Shown here piece by piece: positions 1 to 12,556 of a stretch of 64,000 nt of DNA. The notes below the pieces were generated by a model. That model was not told the DNA's origin. It saw nothing but the letters and a program-made list of their open reading frames with translations, and made no database searches. The stretch covers positions 14,501,001 through 14,565,000 of the forward strand of contig OZ020309.1 in NCBI GenBank assembly GCA_963971305.1, in the 5' to 3' direction. Within the stretch, counting starts at the first letter, position 1; each line of letters starts with the position of its first letter. This DNA comes from Arcuatula senhousia. Its lineage: Eukaryota; Mollusca; Bivalvia; Mytilida; Mytilidae. Both the position numbers and the translations under genes were made by a program.

Positions 1-889
1 GCAAAAAGTAGGCCCAGGGTTTTAAGTGTACTCATATTTGTTTATCGCCCTTTCTTTTATCATCTTGTTGAATGGATTTCCATTTTGTTATGAACATTGC
101 TTCATTTATTTTTTTTCGAATCCAACAGTAGAGACTATTTTGAGCTCCCACATTTATTCTATTCATAAGCCTTTGAATAAGCACCTGTAGAATATAAAAA
201 AGGAATGGGGAATACGTCAGGTAATTTGAAATTATAACTTTTTTATTCAAACCTTGAGGATTCAAAACAGGCAATTAATCGGACACCCACAAAAAATAAA
301 CGACCAATTAATCGGACAGTAAACGATTATGCCAAAACTACAAAACTTGATGTTTTGAACAAAACTGTTTATTCTATCTTAACTATCATTGTCAATGTAG
401 AGAGTCTATCAACTGCCCTTTGAGATAATAATAAAAATATTAATCAAATCATTGCAGTTTGTGTGTAAATTCCAAATATGTGCTAAGCGGTGAAGGAAAA
501 AATGTTCAAACACTGATGATCAATTGAAATTTTTTAACATTTTGAATTGTCAAGAATACAAAAAGAAACGTTAAAAAGTTCCATAAATGAGCAAAGTATA
601 AATTCAACTTACCTTTGTTCCTAATCGATATTATAGAGTGTTCATACACACTAAAAACCACAAAAATTTTGGAGAAAAATAACATACAACTAGGATTTAT
701 CCACCGGACAGTGATCAACTTCCGTGATCGCGTACTGTCCGGTTATACACTGTGACTATTGTATCTGATGAAACCATTCCTGATAGAATTAATTATTTCA
801 ATGGTTCTCCAATCAGTGGAGAAATCTATAGAACAGAACAGAACATTGCTTGGGGTGATCTCAGAAATTATTTGAATTGTCTTTGAAAT
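1..889. other. AT-rich intergenic DNA with a perfect stem-loop
   Basis: No gene is recognisable. A minus-strand open frame of about 80 codons (32-274) has no motif I know. The notable structure is a stem-loop at 703-743: ACCGGACAGT at 703-712 is perfectly complementary to ACTGTCCGGT at 734-743, with a second nested pair (GATCA / TGATC) inside. The word ATTAATCGGACA also occurs twice near 270 and 305, so this may be the end of a small foldback repeat. No boundary could be defined. Confidence 0.4.
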
Positions 890-1345
890 GCTTGAAAATT
901 GATTTATCAATATTAAAAAATCATTTTTTAATATTAAAAATTCATTTATTAATATTAGAAATTCATTTTTAATATTTATAATTCCATGAATTATTAATAT
1001 TAAAAAATGATTTATTAATATTTAAAAAAATGAATTATTAATATTAAAAAATGATTTATTAATATTTAAAAATGAATTATTAATATTAATAAATACCGTT
1101 GATTAATTAATATTAAAAAATGATTTATTAATATTAATAAATCATTTTTTAATATTAATAAATCCTTTTCTAATATTAATAAATCCTTTTTTAATATTAG
1201 TAAATCCATCTTGATTTATTAATATTAAGAATTCGAATTATTAATATTAATAAATGAATTATTAATATCAATAAATGAATTATTAATATTAATAAATATT
1301 TATTAATATTAATAAATGAATTATTAATATTAATAAATATGGACT
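890..1345. repeat. AT-only palindromic minisatellite
   Basis: Roughly 450 bases of nearly pure A/T made of repeated TTATTAATATTAATAAA-type words. The AATATT core is self-complementary, so the tract is a string of short palindromes. Unit length is irregular (about 15-25 bp). Small open frames across it are low-complexity and not coding. Confidence 0.8.
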
Positions 1346-1794
1346 TTTGTCCACTATGGCTTGCCATAAAAAAAGGACGAAATATTTGTGACAACGTTCG
1401 ACGGGGACGTAATTACATCTTTAAGCATTACGTAATCAGTGACGTCATTTCCCGGTTCGCGCTTCAGCAGACAGTAAAACAAACAAAGGTGACCAACTTT
1501 TTTCTGCCAGGTTTTGAAGATTTTCTGTAGACCAATATATCTTATTGATAGTATTGGCTGGAGAAAATTAATATAAAAACCCGGGACAAAAACCTGACAG
1601 AAATTAAATGACGACTGGTTTCAATGCAGGATCAGGACACATGTACAGGATTCATAATTTCCGTGGTCAACTCAGGTAAGACAATTTTTTTTACTATTCA
1701 GTGTTGTAAAGTTTAATGTTTCATTGTTAATGTCTTAAACATCGTCTTAAATTGGTTGAATTACGAATGTCATGGACAATCAGACGAAACTCAA
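1346..1794. other. Unassigned spacer
   Basis: No gene, RNA or mobile element is recognised. A 63-codon open frame at 1339-1530 runs out of the AT repeat and has no recognisable motif. Confidence 0.3.
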
Positions 1795-2475
1795 TCTTAA
1801 TCTGTAACTCATCATGGTAAAATCACATACCAAAAATCCGTTCATTATCTATAAGCGTTTAGAAAAAAGTGCGGAAAACTGAAATTTTAGTGAATTTTCA
1901 AAGTTCAAAGGGCCATAACTCCTATAAAAATTTGTGGTCCGGCAGGAAACTCAAACTTAATCTCAATTCATCATGGTAAACTCACATACCAAAAATCAGT
2001 TCATTATCTATAAGCGTTTAGAAAAAAGTGCGGAAAACTGAAATTTTAGTGAATTTTCAAAGTTCAAAGGGCCATAACTCCAATGAAAAATTGAGGACCG
2101 TCACGAAACTCAAACTTGATCTCAACTCAGCATGGTAAACTCACATACCAAAAAATCAGTTCATTATCTATAAGCGTTTAGAAAAAAGTGCGGAAAACTG
2201 AAATTTTAGTGAATTTTCAAAGTTCAAAGGGCCATAACTCCAATAAAAAATTGTTGAACGGCACGAAACTCAATTTTGATCTGTTACATGTACTCATCAG
2301 GATAAACTCACATACCAAAAATCAATTCATTATCTATAAGCGTTAAGAAAAAAAGTGCGGAAAACTGAAATTTTAGTGAATTTTCAAAGTTCAAACGGCC
2401 ATAACTCCAATGAAAAATTGCGGACCGGCAGGAAACTCAAACTTAATCTTGTTACTCATCAAGATAAACTCACAT
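1795..2475 (+). repeat. ~160-bp tandem repeat array (about four units)
   Basis: The word TTCATTATCTATAAGCGTT recurs at about 1841, 2000, 2160 and 2326, a period of 159-166 bp. Each unit also holds GTGCGGAAAACTGAAATTTT and AAGGGCCATAACTCC. Units differ by scattered substitutions. The array runs directly into the 101-bp minisatellite near 2476. No coding role is evident. Confidence 0.9.
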
Positions 2476-2479
2476 ATGA

Positions 2480-4305
2480 CAGACGTTTCAGGGGACACAG
2501 CGGACACATGCCCGAAATATTTTCTGGAAGCGACCCGTTTCAGGGGACACAGCAGACACAACGTTATTTCATTATACATCTACGGCAACAAGGGGACACA
2601 GCGGACACAGGCCAAAAACATTTTCTAGAATGACTCGTTTCAGGGGACACAGCGGGCACAACGTTAATTCATTATACGTCTACTGCTACAAGGGGACACA
2701 GCGGACACAGGCCCGAAAAAATTTCTGGAAGTTTCCCGTTTCAAGGAACACAGCGAACACAACGTTAATTCATTATTCATCCACGGCTACAAGGGGACAC
2801 AGCGGACACAGGCCCGAAATATTTTCTGGAAGCGATCCGTTTTAGGGGACACAGCGGACACAACGTTAATTTATTATAAATCTACGGCTACACGGGGACA
2901 CAGTGGACACAGGCCCAAAAAATATTCTGGAAGCGACCCATTTCAGGTGACACAGTGGACACAACGTTATTTCATTATATTTACGGCTACAAGGGGACAC
3001 AGCAGACACAAAGACGGAAAAAAATTCTGGAAGCGACCCGTTTCAGGGGACACAGCGGACACAACGTTATTTCATTATTCATCCATGGCTACAAGGGGAC
3101 ACAGCAGACACAGGCCCGAATTTTTTTCTGGAAGCGACCTGTTTCAGGGGACACAGCGGACACAACGTTATTTCATTATTCATCCACGGCTACAAGGAGA
3201 CACAGCGGACACAGGCCCGAAAAAAAAATTCTAGAAGCGACCCATTTTAGGGGACACAGCGGACACAACGTTATTTCATTATACATCTACGGCTACAAAT
3301 GGACACACAGACACAAGTCCGAAAAATTTTCTTGAAGCGACCCATTTCAGGGGACACAGCGGACACAACGTTATTTCATTATACATCTACGGCTAAAAGG
3401 GGACACAGCGGACACAGGCCCGAAACATTTTCTAGAATGACTCGTTTCAGGGGACACAGCGGACACAACGTTATTTCATTATAAATCTACGGCTACAAGG
3501 GGACACAGCGGACACAGGCCCAAAAAATGTTCTGGAATCGACCCATTTCAGGGGAAACAGCGGACACAACGTTAATTCATTATACATCTACGGCTACAAT
3601 GGGACACAGCGGACAAAAGACCGAAACATTTTCTGGAAGCGACTCATTTCAGGGAACACAGCGGACACAACGTTATTTTATTATACATCTACGGCTAAAA
3701 GGGGACACAGCGGACACAGGCCCGAAACATTTTCTAGAATGACTCGATTCAGGGGACACAGCGGACACAACGTTATTTCATTATAAATCTACGGCTACAA
3801 GGGGACACAGCGGACACAGGCCCAAAAATGTTCAGGAAGCGACCCATTTCAGGGGAAACAGCGGACACAACGTTAATTCATTATACATCTACGGCTACAA
3901 GGGGACACAGCGGACAAAAGACCGAAACATTTTCTGGAAGCGACCCATTTCAGGGAACACATCGGACACAACGTTATTTCATTTTACATCCACGGCTACA
4001 AGGGGACACAGCAGACACAAGCCCGAAATATTTCCTGGAAGTGGCCCGTTTCAGGGGACACAGCGGACACAGGACCGAAAGCGGACACAACGATATTTCA
4101 TTATTCATCCACGGCTACAAGGGGACACAGCGGACACAGGCCTGAAAAATTTTCTGGAAGCGACCTGTTTCAGGGGACACAGCAGACACAACGTTATTTC
4201 ATTATTCATCCACGGCTACAAGTAGACACAGCGGACACAGGCCCGAAAAAAAAATTCTGGAAGCGACCCATTTCAGGGGACACAGCAGACACAACGTTGT
4301 TTCAT
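2480..4305 (+). repeat. 101-bp minisatellite array, segment A
   Basis: About 18 units of a 101-bp repeat. Each unit has two GGGGACACAGCGGACACA half-units, separated by ACGTTATTTCATTATACATC on one side and a GGCCCGAAAAATTTTCTGGA stretch on the other. Starts at 2641, 2742 and 2843 give the period. Because 101 is not divisible by three, the open frames that cross it (GHSGH / GTQRTQ peptides) change frame from unit to unit and are not genes. The array stops inside a unit, right after TTTCATTATA, where a LINE 3' end begins. The missing remainder of that unit reappears at 12,556, so this is the left part of one interrupted array. Confidence 0.95.
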
Positions 4306-4972
4306 TATAATAATAATGATAATCTTTGTTTGTCAAGAAATTAACATTTAAATGATTTGTGACATATATACAGTATGACAATAAACAAAAAAAGACAACA
4401 TCAAGTTATTGAGTCTCCTGTCCTCAGTTCTGATGACTGTTTTATAAAGGAGGCAAGACTCTGAGTTTGCCTAAGATTTGTTGGAGATAATATTTTGGTT
4501 AAATTATATATTGTTCAGAATGGTCAAAGTTTATTTCATAGTCTTTAAAAAGAATTTTTCTATAAATTTTGTTATGGTCACAATGAAGAAAAAAGTGGAG
4601 CTCATCATCAATACTATTTGGATTTTTACAATAATTACAAAAACGTTGATCTCTAGGAATTTTTTTTGTATCGTCCTTGTTCAATTTCAAGAAAGTGGTC
4701 AGATATTCTAAATTTTGCTATATTTTTGCGTGTTTAAAGTCATAATGAGATAAATAGTGTTCTTTTCCAAGATCTGTTTTAAAGATTTATATAGGAATAA
4801 TTTATTTTGTTCATTTAAGTTTTTAATCTTATTGTTAGCCATATTATCGTAATATTTAGAAATTTCACTTTTTACATATGCTTTGACTGATTTTAAATTT
4901 TTAGATGTTTTACATGAATTAATTTTATTAACATCAATATCAGTGTCAGAGATGATATCTTTTATATGTGAC
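4306..4972 (-). pseudogene. LINE retrotransposon, C-terminal part of ORF2 and 3' end
   Basis: Minus-strand frames at 4708-5028 and 4499-4690 encode the tail of a non-LTR retrotransposon polyprotein. The second carries RDQRFCNYCKNPNS followed by a DDELHFFLHC segment, the Cys/His pattern (CxxC then HxxxxC) usual after the reverse transcriptase in many LINEs. The element ends at the left border in an (ATT)n-like tail, a common LINE 3' terminus. The two frames are offset, so the gene is broken. The rest of the same element lies at 10,850-12,556, separated by a 5.9-kb insertion. LINE-like coding stops near 4972. Clade unresolved (CR1, Jockey or RTE-like). Confidence 0.75.
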
Positions 4973-5883
4973 CCCGAATGGAAAAATGGGTCCAGATGAG
5001 GAAAAATCAGATTTTGAGTTTTTGGCATTTTTAAAGTTGGCTATCATCAAGAAAGTCAGGTTTTAAATTTTAAGTCAATATCTCAAGTAGTTTTTGAGAT
5101 ATGGCCAATTATTGTATTGACAACATTTATAATTTTGGCTTGATTTGGCTTTATCGGTAATTAGAACATTTTTCCTTTGATGTGTACTGTCTCACGAACA
5201 GGTGTATATCACCGAAATTATCGGGTCAGTACGTTACGTCACAATTAATTACCGATAAAGAGAATATATGACTTTTTGATTTTGAGATCGACTTTATCAC
5301 TTTTTTTTTGGTTCACCCTTCGGGTTCACCAAAACAAGTGATAAAATCGATCTCAAAATAAAAAAAAGTCCTATATTCTATTGTATTTTTGGACGCTATT
5401 TAAAAATAATACTAATTGCTGACACAACTTTCTGACACTGACTGAACTCTTGTTTCATAATCTTTACTGCTGTTGTTTAAAATCACATACAAGACATTGT
5501 TAAAATTCAATATATGGGTTCTATTTTGTTTTTGACCTTGACCTTTTTCTTCTAGGTCAAATTTTTTGGCACAACAAGAATATATATTTTGTGGTGGTAA
5601 AAAATATTTTTTGTCCAAACTGAATGTAGTTTTTTGTTAGGTAGCCAGTACTATTTGATTTTGTTATAATGTATTACAGTTACCAAGTCAATTGCCATAC
5701 ATTTACTGATGAAAATATAATTGACTAAGTCTGTTGCTCTGACATCTCGAAAAAACATTAAAGATGACACACATTAACATAATTAAATTTTGGTTTTTTT
5801 TGTTACTTAAATGTTTATGCAAGTTTTACAAGTTTTATAACTACAATATTTAACAACAAAAATATATAATATATTTTATTTGA
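4973..5883. repeat. Inverted-repeat foldback element and flanking non-coding DNA
   Basis: Two nested inverted repeats are visible. CTTTATCGGTAATTA (about 5150-5164) pairs with TAATTACCGATAAAG (5246-5260). A longer hairpin spans 5262-5379: each arm of about 57 bases carries GATTTTGAGATCGA and TTTATCAC in mirrored order, and the tip is TGGTTCACCC-TTCG-GGTTCACCA. This is a small foldback (MITE-like) repeat. The rest, to 5883, is AT-rich and holds no recognisable gene apart from the 3' flank of the gene fragment to its right. Confidence 0.7.
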
Positions 5884-8800
5884 TCAATAAAGTTTATTGG
5901 AGAAGTGCCTTTTTCCTCCCTCCTTTGCCCTTTTGGTCAAATCAATTTCGGTTTTTGGAACCAATGGCAACGGACAAGTCTCATCTTTAGACTTTTCACC
6001 ATAGCAGAATGGACGGATTTGGTCGTACAAATACCACTGCCTAGCAGGAGCTAGGCTAATAGGTGCAAGAGTAGGTGGTTCAGATCCAAGAAGGGGCATT
6101 GCTGTTTTTTTCTTCAATAAACTGATTGTGAATATCTCTGAGTCAGCACTTTTACGGCACATAACAAAGCCAGGTTTATCAGCACTGACAACAAAGTGGT
6201 GATATGTTGAGATGTGCTTTGAAACAGTGATTTGAAGTAGGTTTGTAGAAACACTTTCCAATAAGAAAAAAACTACCGGGTCATTTTCACAATTGGCAAT
6301 ATGAGGAATGTTATGCCCATTTCTGCTAGATAACCTCACTGTATCTGCAACCTGAAATGCAAGATGAATACATGTAACTAAGGTACAACATTTGTGTACA
6401 TGGACATGCAACAAATGCAGAATAAAAGCAAATGCAGGTGTATATAAGCTTGTTGGATGCTGCAATATGTCAGTGTTTTCTGACATATCTCAGTATAACT
6501 TAATGTATACTAGGCAAAAAAAGATTTCTTTTAAGATTTTTTCGAAACATATTTTGTTTTGATTCTTTCATATAAAGATTAGGCAATAAACGGGGTTATC
6601 TGTCAAATTTGCGTATTCAAGGCATATTTGAAAATGACGTTACGTCATTTTTGAATTTTTACCAAAATTGGAACTTTTCAAAATTTATGTGTCGAAAATT
6701 CAATTAACCCAGTGATTATGGTCGTTAAATGTAACAAATATCACGGTTATTAAAAGGTCGCACTTAAATGTTCAGAAATGGTAAGTCAGACGCGTTACGT
6801 TAACGTCAAAAGTTGAAACAAACCTCTTCTTTCGTGTTGGGTACAGGAATGACATAACTACAGGTGATTTATCATTTAAAAGACTTTAGAACAACTATCC
6901 ATAGACCAGAGACTCGTGTCAGAGGTAGCAGAACAATAATCGGTGCGACCGGAAGTAGCAGAATACCATAACCATCGCGAGTTTAGAACAGGCGTTGCCG
7001 CTTTATTTCTCTTCGTAATCGCTTCGTTAACGGTGCTAAACCTTAACTCGTGTAAATGGATAAAATTCTAATCTAATTTTCATAAACACTGAACGTACGC
7101 GGCCATGCCAAGCTTACGTCATTGTTTTAAAAAAGACGTTCTCTGAATTACGTTCTTTCGCGTAATGACGTTAATGAGTTGTATCATGTCTAAAATTGCC
7201 ATAGATAAGTCATGTAAGTAAGACACACCTTTTTTAACGGAAAAATAAAAATCTAACAGAAATTTGGTAACTTTCAACATTTTGTCATTTTTTTATTTTA
7301 CTGAATTTGGTTTTTAGAAATAACCAAATACCACCGGAAAGCGTTGCAAAATAATCCATCCCTGTAGTTTTACAGATGGTTTAATGTCCCTAAATTCTTA
7401 ATTCAACTTTATTTTCATCGAAATGTTGTCAGATATTCAAAATGAATGGTTAGTCAGGAACGATAATGCTTTGCAAACTTGATTTTCTACAATATCTAGG
7501 TAAAACCGTAAAGAGATGTTAAATTCGAATTAAAATCAGGTTTACTGGATATTAGTCTCTTCAGTTTGACCAAGGATACGTTTATTCAATAGAAGTTACA
7601 ACTTTTCTTTTGTTATAGAAATTTTATCAAATAAAATATAAGTGTAACGTTTCTTTTTTTGCCTAGTATATTATAATATGGTAACAAATCAGTTATAAGT
7701 TGTGGTAATATTTTTATATAGCAAAATACCAAAATGCTTAAAAAATTTCATGCCTTATTCATCTACATAATTAACTTATTCATTTTTTTATTATTTATTC
7801 AAATTAATAAATCTATACCTAGATTTGAATACTTTCACTTAAACTGGAATTTTAATTCAAACCAATCCACTTTAATTTGATTGAAAACTAAACCATCTCC
7901 ATGCCTCTGTTATTGAATTTTTTATAATGTGCAAACATTTGAAAGACCATAAAACAAACAGGTGTAAGTGCACTAGAACAAAATGTCCTCATAATTTTGT
8001 AATGAAAGTTTGGTTAACACCCAATGAATCTACTCCTTTTTTCACTATGACAGGAGTTTTGTTGTATTTGTTAGTTACCTCTTGAATTGTCTCTGCAGTT
8101 GAATTTCTCCACTTTAGTTTCCAGATGCCAAAATGCCAATCTGGCTCAAACTTGGTATGGCCAGCAATCATCATAGATAACTCAATGCTGTGATGTAAAC
8201 CTAAAAATTCACAATAAAGACACCACAATGAAATAAGAATAAAATATATGTAGTACTACATGTTCATCATATTAATCAATGCGGAACGTGGATAAAAGTC
8301 TAAGCGACAACAACCTGAAATGCATATAAAACAACTTACATGTACATATATTTTAAAGGCACAATATACATAATAAACATGTATACTCTGCAACAATTGT
8401 CTTGGAATTATCTTTAAAGCTATCTTTGATGGAGTTAATAGAAAAATTAAAATGTACTTTGTATCATCCCCCAATACAAAGAGAAACATTTTTTTTAAAT
8501 CAAGAAAAGAATTTCTATATGCTAACCTGAAGGAAAAATTTGTGTACATGTACATGTACATATAAATCAAACAAGAGTGGAAACTGAGTAACAAATTGCT
8601 ATACATCTAATACTAGCTGACTAACCTGTCATAACTCTCCATAGAGAATACCATAAGACTGTGTTGTTTTTGTTCTGCCCACCACAGTTGTCAAAATGTA
8701 TCTGAGCATTTGTCTCTCCCATGCCATATCTTTCAAAATAATGGTGAACCATACTAACAACACTGTTTGTCCCTTTTCCTTGACTGCAGCTTTCATCAAT

Positions 8801-9386
8801 CAGATAAAATGTCTGTTTACCTATAAAAAGTGAGAAGTTTTCATTTTATATGCATTTTAAATATAAACAATTGTTAAAATGTACTCGCTCATGTATATGA
8901 TCATGACTAAAACAAAAAAACTCAAGTGAAAATAATTTTAAGCAATTGGCATGTCTATAATGTCTATACATGATGTATGGACATGTATAAAATACATGTA
9001 CCATAAATACTAAAGCACTTTACCTTTCATTTGCATGTGTACATTTTCAAATGGTGAAATTATAAAATGGTGAAGATACTTTTGTACATCTTTTGAGTCA
9101 CAGAATATATTATGTATGTTACATTCAAATATGATAAATAAACTGTTAAATATTTTTTACTAGTATTAAAAAAAATACTAGTAATAGTCAAGCATTGTAA
9201 ATGTACACAATGCACATACCTGAACCTTCAGAGCAAACTCCAAATACATCACATTTTCTAGGTTAGGTGTCTTAAAATATATAGGACCAGCTTGCTGTGC
9301 GTGATGTGGGAAATGAACTTGTTGCGCATAGTCCCAGGAATAGTGGAAAGTAGTCTGTATAGATAATTGCTCATGGGTATCACTCT
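5884..9386 (-). pseudogene. Four-exon gene fragment with HxDNCGGQNKNN motif (DUF7869-like family)
   Basis: Four minus-strand exons with consensus splice sites join in frame: 9386-9220, 8820-8626, 8200-8079 and 6351-5884 (stop at 5884). The order of motifs is HYSWDYAQQVHFP, LIDESCSQGKG, HFDNCGGQNKNN with VLWYSLWRVMTG, then AGHTKFEPDWHFG and KLKWR, then SSRNGHNIPH. This order matches a widespread invertebrate family that I associate with DUF7869, possibly of transposase origin; the molecular function is unknown. Exon 1 has a 5-bp insertion: the frame after YFKTP breaks, and RKCDVFGVCSEGS resumes in another frame. No upstream exon is present, because a Penelope-like element starts 276 bp upstream of exon 1. 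The third intron is 1.7 kb. With the N-terminus missing and one frameshift this copy looks dead. Confidence 0.7.
6352..8078. other. Large intron with palindromic CRE-like site
   Basis: Non-coding sequence between exons 3 and 4 of the DUF7869-like fragment. It contains a near-perfect palindrome at 6631-6651 made of two cAMP-response-element halves (AATGACGT / ACGTCATT), and further ACGTCATT and AATGACGT words near 7114 and 7160. Whether these act as sites is unknown. No other gene is visible. Confidence 0.4.
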
Positions 9387-9661
9387 CTGAAATTAAACAA
9401 AAATAATAAAGCTCTAGTTACATTTTGAACATTAAAATCATAGAAAACAGGTACAACTGAGAAGTGAAATGCATGGAATAAATATTTTTGTGACAAAACC
9501 ATAACAGCAGCGAATCAGAATAAACATGTACCACATCGTGTACTTGACTGCATGTGGTTGAATAAAGTTTTATGTACATTCTTAAACATAGACTTCTAAT
9601 ATACAAAATGTATGTACATGTATAGGATTCTTTAAATTTATTATAAGTAAGAAGCAGAGGT
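9387..9661. other. Spacer between gene fragment and Penelope-like element
   Basis: About 275 bases with no recognisable coding motif. An 82-codon minus-strand frame here is low-complexity and probably spurious. Confidence 0.4.
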
Positions 9662-10848
9662 ACCAATGGGGTATCCGAATGTCAAAAGTCCGAAAGGGCA
9701 GAGACTAAACCAGTAAACACAAACAAGAACGGGACAAAAACAGACAACACGTAAAACATGGAAACACAAAACAACTGAATATCAATCAACAACGCGAACT
9801 CCAGTCGAAACAAGAGTGAACTCAGGTGCTCCGGAAGAGTAAGCAGTTCCTGCTTGCTATAGCACACCCGTCGCGTTGCCAATAGTCCATTCAGCGTGTA
9901 AAATCCAGTAAAGGAAGACAAAACAACACCCTATGACAAACCAACATCTGCACTCATCTGAGAGATCGAAATCCCATATTTGTCTATAAGTGCATGATGT
10001 CTTCCGTAAAGTTTCTTGAGTGAAGACAGCAACCGAGGAGCAACATAACCCTGTGTGAGCAATTTTTGCGTCAGACGTGTCGCTCTGCTAAGGAAATCGA
10101 TGTAAGTCCCGCACGCTCTGGAGTAACGAATCAATTGAGATACGTAAACTCCATAAGCTGGAGCTGACGGAATATTGCTACACAAGAAGGGGAAGTTGAC
10201 GATTGGAAAGTTGAAGTCATCACGTTTGTCATAGAGCCTTGTTGAAAGTCTTCCTTGAGAGTCAATTTCGAGATGTAGATCTAAATATGAAGCAGACTTC
10301 CTAGAATCCGTTGTGTCCTTTATCTCAAGCTCCTGTGGATATATGAGATGGAGAAAGTCACCAAATCGAGAATTGTTTAGTGAAAGGACATCATCAATAT
10401 AACGGAACGTGAGGTTGAAAGAGAGAGCTAGTCTACGGTCTTTTTTGTCTAGAAGAGATTGTAAGAAGTCTGCTTCATATGAATGAAGAAACAAATCAGC
10501 AAGCAAAGGTGCACAATTAGTGCCCATTGGAATCCCTATTGTTTGCTGAAAAACACGTCCACCAAACCGAACAAATATGTTGTCAATAAGAAAGTTGAGC
10601 ATGTCGATTATTTGGTCTTCTGTAAATTTGTTCTTTTTCTTGGACTCATTGATGACAAAGTAAGTCTTGGTATAATCGACTACAAGAAATTTGTACCTGC
10701 GTTTTCCATTCTTTTTGAAAAAGCTGCGTTTAATCAGCTGTGCCAATCGCGATTTCAGTTGTTCATGTGGAATAGAAGTGTAAAGTGTGGAGAGTAGATA
10801 TGCTCAGAATCTAATGTCTTGCACAGATTTCAAAGCTCTCTTTCAATA
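9662..10848 (-). mobile_element. Penelope-like (PLE-type) reverse transcriptase, 5'-truncated copy with 3' tail
   Basis: The open frame 10,790-9,931 encodes an RT core of about 285 residues. Visible motifs in order are STLYTSIPH (motif A region), GIPMGTNCAPLLADLF (motif B), FRYIDDVLSLNN (catalytic YIDD, motif C) and SYLDLHLEID. The C-terminal part has FPFLCSNIPSAPAYGVY and QLIRYSRACGTY. This arrangement fits RT proteins common in molluscs and cnidarians that I place with Penelope-like elements; a deep-branching non-LTR class is the alternative. An in-frame TGA lies just before the STLYT block and the N-terminus is missing. No GIY-YIG nuclease domain was seen. The 3' tail (9,662-9,930) carries the TTCCGGAGCACCTGAG word (plus-strand CTCAGGTGCTCCGGAA) that recurs beside every decayed copy in the window. 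It sits between the two halves of a LINE. Confidence 0.7.
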
Positions 10849-10849
10849 G

Positions 10850-12556
10850 AGGAATCTGGCATAATATAAAAGTGACTGAATTTTAATAAATTTTTCTTTA
10901 GGGGAGCGGCCAAGTTCTAAACGTGAGGCCAGATTTGAAGAGGTTCGTTTAACACCAAGGATATATTTACAATATGTCAAATGAACTTTTTCAAAAGAAG
11001 TTTTTTCTATAAACGTAAATGGATCCAAAAATACTTCCGGATAATTTGTATTTTTTTGTTCTCATTTTGGCTCTATAAAATGGAAGATACTGATCCATCA
11101 TGCATATATCAAGATTATACATTAAAATAGGTTTAATAAGTGCATCAAATAAATTTAATGCAACATTAGTGGGGACATTACCCATAGATGTAAACTTTTT
11201 TGGCTTTCTTGGTTAGATCTAATATACTTGAGGTTAAATTCCCATTGCATCCAAGAGTAGTACCAAGAAATTTGTATTCTGAAACATTCTAAATAGAGTT
11301 ATTTTTATATTGAATAAATGAATTTTCCAGTTTAGTATTTCTTTTTTGAAATATCATGGATTTAGTTTTTTTATTATTTACAGTTAACTGCCATTTATCG
11401 CAGTAATTAGACAATTTATTTATGCTATTTTGAAGTCCTTCTTGAGACTCTGACAATAAAATTATGTCATCTACAGAGAAGACAACTTATGTGAGACTTC
11501 AATATATTTAGTGGTTCACAACTATAAAACTTCTTTACTTAAATCATTAAAAAAATATTGAAAGGAGTAGGGCTAATTGTATCTCCTTGCCGTACTCCTT
11601 TATCTATTTCAAAAAATGGGGAAGCTACATTATCAAATTTCAAAGCAGATTCTGTTTTAGAAAACTGATTTTTTAAAACATTATATAGATTTCTACCAAT
11701 TCCTAGTTTTGCCATCTTGAATAGAAGCCCTTCCCTCCAAACAGAATAAAAGGCCCCTATAAGATCAACAAAACAGGTATAATTTTTTTGTTTGCTTTAT
11801 GTATATACTTATTAATAAGTGTTTTCAATATAAATAAACTATCACTAGTTCTGTGATTTGATCTGAAACCAAATTGATTGAAAGTTTGAAAATTTGTCTT
11901 TCATAAAATTTATGAGTCTATTATTGAGTATGCTGCTAAATACTTTGGACAAACAGTTTATAAGAGAGATACCTCTATAGTTAGCGGGATTATTTTTTTC
12001 ACCTGATTTATGAATTAATGTAATAAAAGATTTATTCCAATGACTGGGATAGTAACCAGATTTTAAAATTAAATTAAATAATTTAGCATAAGATTTTAAT
12101 GTTACTGAGCTACTATTTTTGATAACTTCATATAGAATTTTGTCTGGACTAGATGCTTTTCCCTTTTTTAGTTTCTTGAGAACTTCTTTTATATCTGTAC
12201 ATGTAATTGGTTCATCTGTCTCATCGACAAAAGATAGACCTTCTTCTAATTGAGATAATTGTTTTTTAATATTATTCATGAATAGTTTGTCTTTATCTTC
12301 ACAATTCCCTTGCTTTCGAAAATGCTTTATTGTGCTTTTATAGTCTGATATAAGTTCATCGTTAAATTCGGGAGAATTTTTTGAAGTAAAAGGTTTTAAT
12401 AATCTCCAAACTTCTTGAGGATCCTTTTCACAAGCTTCTAAAATTTTATTATAAAACTGATTTTTGTGTTCAAGTTTTTTTGTTTTGACAATCTTTTTAA
12501 AAGTTTTGAGATGTTCATAGGATTTTGTTTTTAATCTTTTATCAAAAGGATTATGT
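10850..12556 (-). pseudogene. LINE reverse transcriptase, 5'-truncated, frameshifted
   Basis: The minus-strand frame 12,561-11,845 encodes an RT N-terminal region: LKKLKKGKASSPD, then HWNKSFITLIHKSGEKNN and ANYRGISLINCLSKVFSSI, typical of LINE RT blocks 1-2. The frame is then lost. QFGFRSNH, and near 11,460 FSVDDIILLSES (the catalytic block; the usual YADD reads SVDD), are recoverable in shifted frames. Later pieces lie at 11,185-10,991 and 11,028-10,843. No endonuclease domain is present, so the element is 5'-truncated. At its 5' end it abuts the minisatellite exactly where the left array segment was interrupted (ACATCTACGG at 12,560). With 4,306-4,972 it forms one LINE split by a later insertion. 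Confidence 0.8.

Noticed and set aside
2355..4145. Many open frames of 60-126 codons with GHSGH / GTQRTQ peptides
   Set aside because: They run across a 101-bp minisatellite whose period shifts frame each unit. No start context, motif or conserved frame.
5884..9386. Possibility that this is an intact host gene
   Set aside because: No N-terminal exon, a frameshift in exon 1, and position inside a disrupted LINE.
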